A stretch of DNA of 6,100 nucleotides from Oscillospiraceae bacterium (GTDB lineage: Bacteria > Bacillota > Clostridia > Oscillospirales > Oscillospiraceae), in assembly GCA_020866945.1 (NCBI GenBank), contig JAJBVW010000071.1, positions 1 to 6,100 on the forward strand. Reading direction: 5' to 3'. How positions within the stretch are numbered: the first letter of the stretch is position 1; every line of letters begins with the position of its first letter. Shown here piece by piece: positions 5,358 through 6,100 of this stretch. The notes beneath the pieces were generated by a model. It ran no database searches, had not been told where the DNA came from, and saw nothing but the letters and a program-made list of their open reading frames with translations. A program made the position numbers and the translations under genes.

Positions 5358-5897
5358 TCAGCTGTTCAGGAAGTCCTCATAGGAGACAATCAGACCGAAC
5401 TGGATCTGCATCTGGAAGGGCATAGAGTCGGGGTCGTAGGTGTCCTCGGTGACCGCGTCCAAATCTGCCAGGTCAGACTCCAGGTTGGGATTGCCGGTCT
5501 GGCTGTTCAGCGCGTCGCGAACCCACTGGATATAGCCCTCGAAGGTCTTTTCATAGCCGTCCATGGAGAACAGCTCCAGGGTCTGCTCCTGAGAGGCTTC
5601 TTCCTCATCCTCGGGAGCCACAGCCTCTACCTCGCCGGATGCTTCCCCGGAAGCAGAGGTATCGACCTCGGCGCCGACCTCGCCGGATGCTTCGCCGGAA
5701 GCATCGCCAGCGTCAGCGGTCTCGCCCTCAGCAGCGGCGACCTCCTCGTCGGTGGGAGCCTCGGCCTCAGCCTCGGCAGCGTCCTCGGTGGTCTCCTCAA
5801 CCTCGGTGGTCTCCTCCACAGCGTCATCGCTGCCGCCGCAGGCGGCCAGGGCAAACACCATGACCAGCGCAAGGAGCAGTGCAAGCAGTTTTTTCAT
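5358..5897 (-). CDS. Small acidic secreted lipoprotein of unknown function
   Basis: A 179-residue predicted lipoprotein. The N-terminus MKKLLALLLALVMVFALAAC is a textbook type II signal peptide with lipobox LAAC, so Cys20 would be lipidated and the protein anchored to the outer face of the membrane. Residues 23-107 are low complexity, almost all Glu, Asp, Ala, Thr, Ser and Gly, with ASGEASGEV occurring twice (66-74, 82-90); this looks like a flexible, highly acidic spacer. The C-terminal 70 residues are more ordered in composition (GYEKTFEGYIQWVRDAL at 114-130, PFQMQIQFGLIVSYEDFL at 160-177) and may form a small folded domain that I do not recognise. It is far too short to be an ABC-transporter binding protein despite the similar signal. 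An AAAGGA site at 5910-5915 is 12 nt before ATG, rather far. It has its own promoter and terminator, so it is monocistronic. Confidence 0.85.
   Translation of the reverse strand: MKKLLALLLALVMVFALAACGGSDDAVEETTEVEETTEDAAEAEAEAPTDEEVAAAEGETADAGDASGEASGEVGAEVDTSASGEASGEVEAVAPEDEEEASQEQTLELFSMDGYEKTFEGYIQWVRDALNSQTGNPNLESDLADLDAVTEDTYDPDSMPFQMQIQFGLIVSYEDFLNS
5629..5703. repeat. Direct repeat inside the lipoprotein linker
   Basis: Two 27-nt copies (5629-5655 and 5677-5703) differ at one base and are offset by 48 nt, exactly 16 codons, so copy loss or gain keeps the reading frame. They encode the two ASGEASGEV stretches. Near identity at the DNA level suggests recent internal duplication. Confidence 0.85.
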
Positions 5898-5953
5898 TTT
5901 TTTGTTCCGTCCTTTCGTTTTTTTGCCCGATACACAGGCTTAATACAAAAAAC

Positions 5954-5982
5954 ATTATAGTAATATTTTCACAGGAAGTCAA
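5954..5982 (-). promoter_or_regulatory. Lipoprotein gene promoter
   Basis: Read on the - strand, TTGACT (5977-5982, 5/6 to consensus) is followed by a 17-nt spacer and a perfect TATAAT (5954-5959). The predicted start near 5947 gives a leader of about 50 nt. This is the closest to consensus of the three promoters in the window, so high expression is likely. It begins only 10 nt after the upstream ybaK-type stop, with no hairpin between, so read-through from that gene may add to it. Confidence 0.85.
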
Positions 5983-5991
5983 TAAAAATCT

Positions 5992-6099
5992 TTATGCGTC
6001 CTTGGTCACGTCCGCACAGCGCCCGGCGACAAAATCAATCAGCGCCTGCGGCTCTACCTCCATTTGAAGCCCCCGCTGTCCGGCGCTGACGAAGATAGC
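5992..6099 (-). CDS. ybaK: YbaK/EbsC-type Cys-tRNA(Pro) deacylase, C-terminal end only
   Basis: Only the last 35 codons and the TAA are in the window; the gene continues past the right edge. The tail begins AIFVSAGQRGLQMEVEPQ and ends GRCADVTKDA. The IFVSAGxRGLxxEV pattern followed by a short helix and an ADVTK end is characteristic of the YbaK family, which hydrolyses Cys mischarged on tRNA(Pro) in trans; these are cytosolic proteins of about 160 residues. The catalytic lysine lies in the missing part, so activity cannot be judged. The frame was read directly from the - strand. Confidence 0.72.
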   Translation of the reverse strand, partial: AIFVSAGQRGLQMEVEPQALIDFVAGRCADVTKDA

Positions 6100-6100
6100 G

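Noticed and set aside
5629..5703. Repeat pair considered as a CRISPR or integration-site signature.
   Set aside because: Only two copies, in frame inside a coding sequence, encoding the same peptide; no array, leader or cas gene is present.
5349..5960. A 203-codon + strand frame opposite the lipoprotein gene, with Leu/Gly-rich segments that look membrane-like.
   Set aside because: It is the reverse reading of the Glu/Ala/Ser/Gly-rich linker, which automatically gives Leu, Gly and Ser. The - strand gene has a signal peptide, promoter and terminator.

Overview
The window is a GC-rich stretch of bacterial chromosome with short AT-rich intergenic gaps. Strong AGGAGG-type ribosome binding sites, TTGACA/TATAAT-type promoters, a lipoprotein signal typical of Gram-positive anaerobes and the flavour of the proteins suggest a Firmicute of class Clostridia. 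The Oscillospiraceae group (Flavonifractor/Oscillibacter-like) is a reasonable guess from memory, not proven by the sequence.

Layout, left to right. (1) The 3' part of an AT-rich GNAT acetyltransferase gene on the + strand runs to 388. (2) A long hairpin at 408-445 separates it from the convergent icd gene. (3) On the - strand an operon of two overlapping genes reads leftward from about 3700: an aconitase-superfamily hydratase of the YbhJ type (1651-3669), then an NADP-type isocitrate dehydrogenase (477-1658). (4) An AT-rich divergent control region of about 266 bp (3670-3935) carries a good promoter for each side, a large imperfect inverted repeat and A/T tracts spaced close to one helical turn. 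(5) On the + strand a Si-type citrate synthase (3936-5294) reads rightward. (6) A perfect 14-bp hairpin at 5302-5333 sits between citrate synthase and a convergent small acidic lipoprotein gene (5358-5897, - strand), which has its own near-consensus promoter. (7) The right edge holds the C-terminal 35 codons of a YbaK-type Cys-tRNA(Pro) deacylase on the - strand.

How the genes work together: citrate synthase, the aconitase-like hydratase and isocitrate dehydrogenase are the three steps from oxaloacetate plus acetyl-CoA to 2-oxoglutarate and NADPH. No other cycle enzyme is present here. In an anaerobe this is most simply read as a biosynthetic oxidative half-cycle feeding glutamate synthesis. 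The aconitase step is filled by the poorly characterised YbhJ family rather than by canonical AcnA/AcnB, and all the aconitase cluster-ligand and active-site positions I can match are retained.

I see no phage, transposon, CRISPR, tRNA or rRNA feature, and no convincing undescribed multi-gene system. The parts most worth a second look are the YbhJ-type enzyme as working aconitase, the structured divergent control region, and the repeat-bearing lipoprotein.
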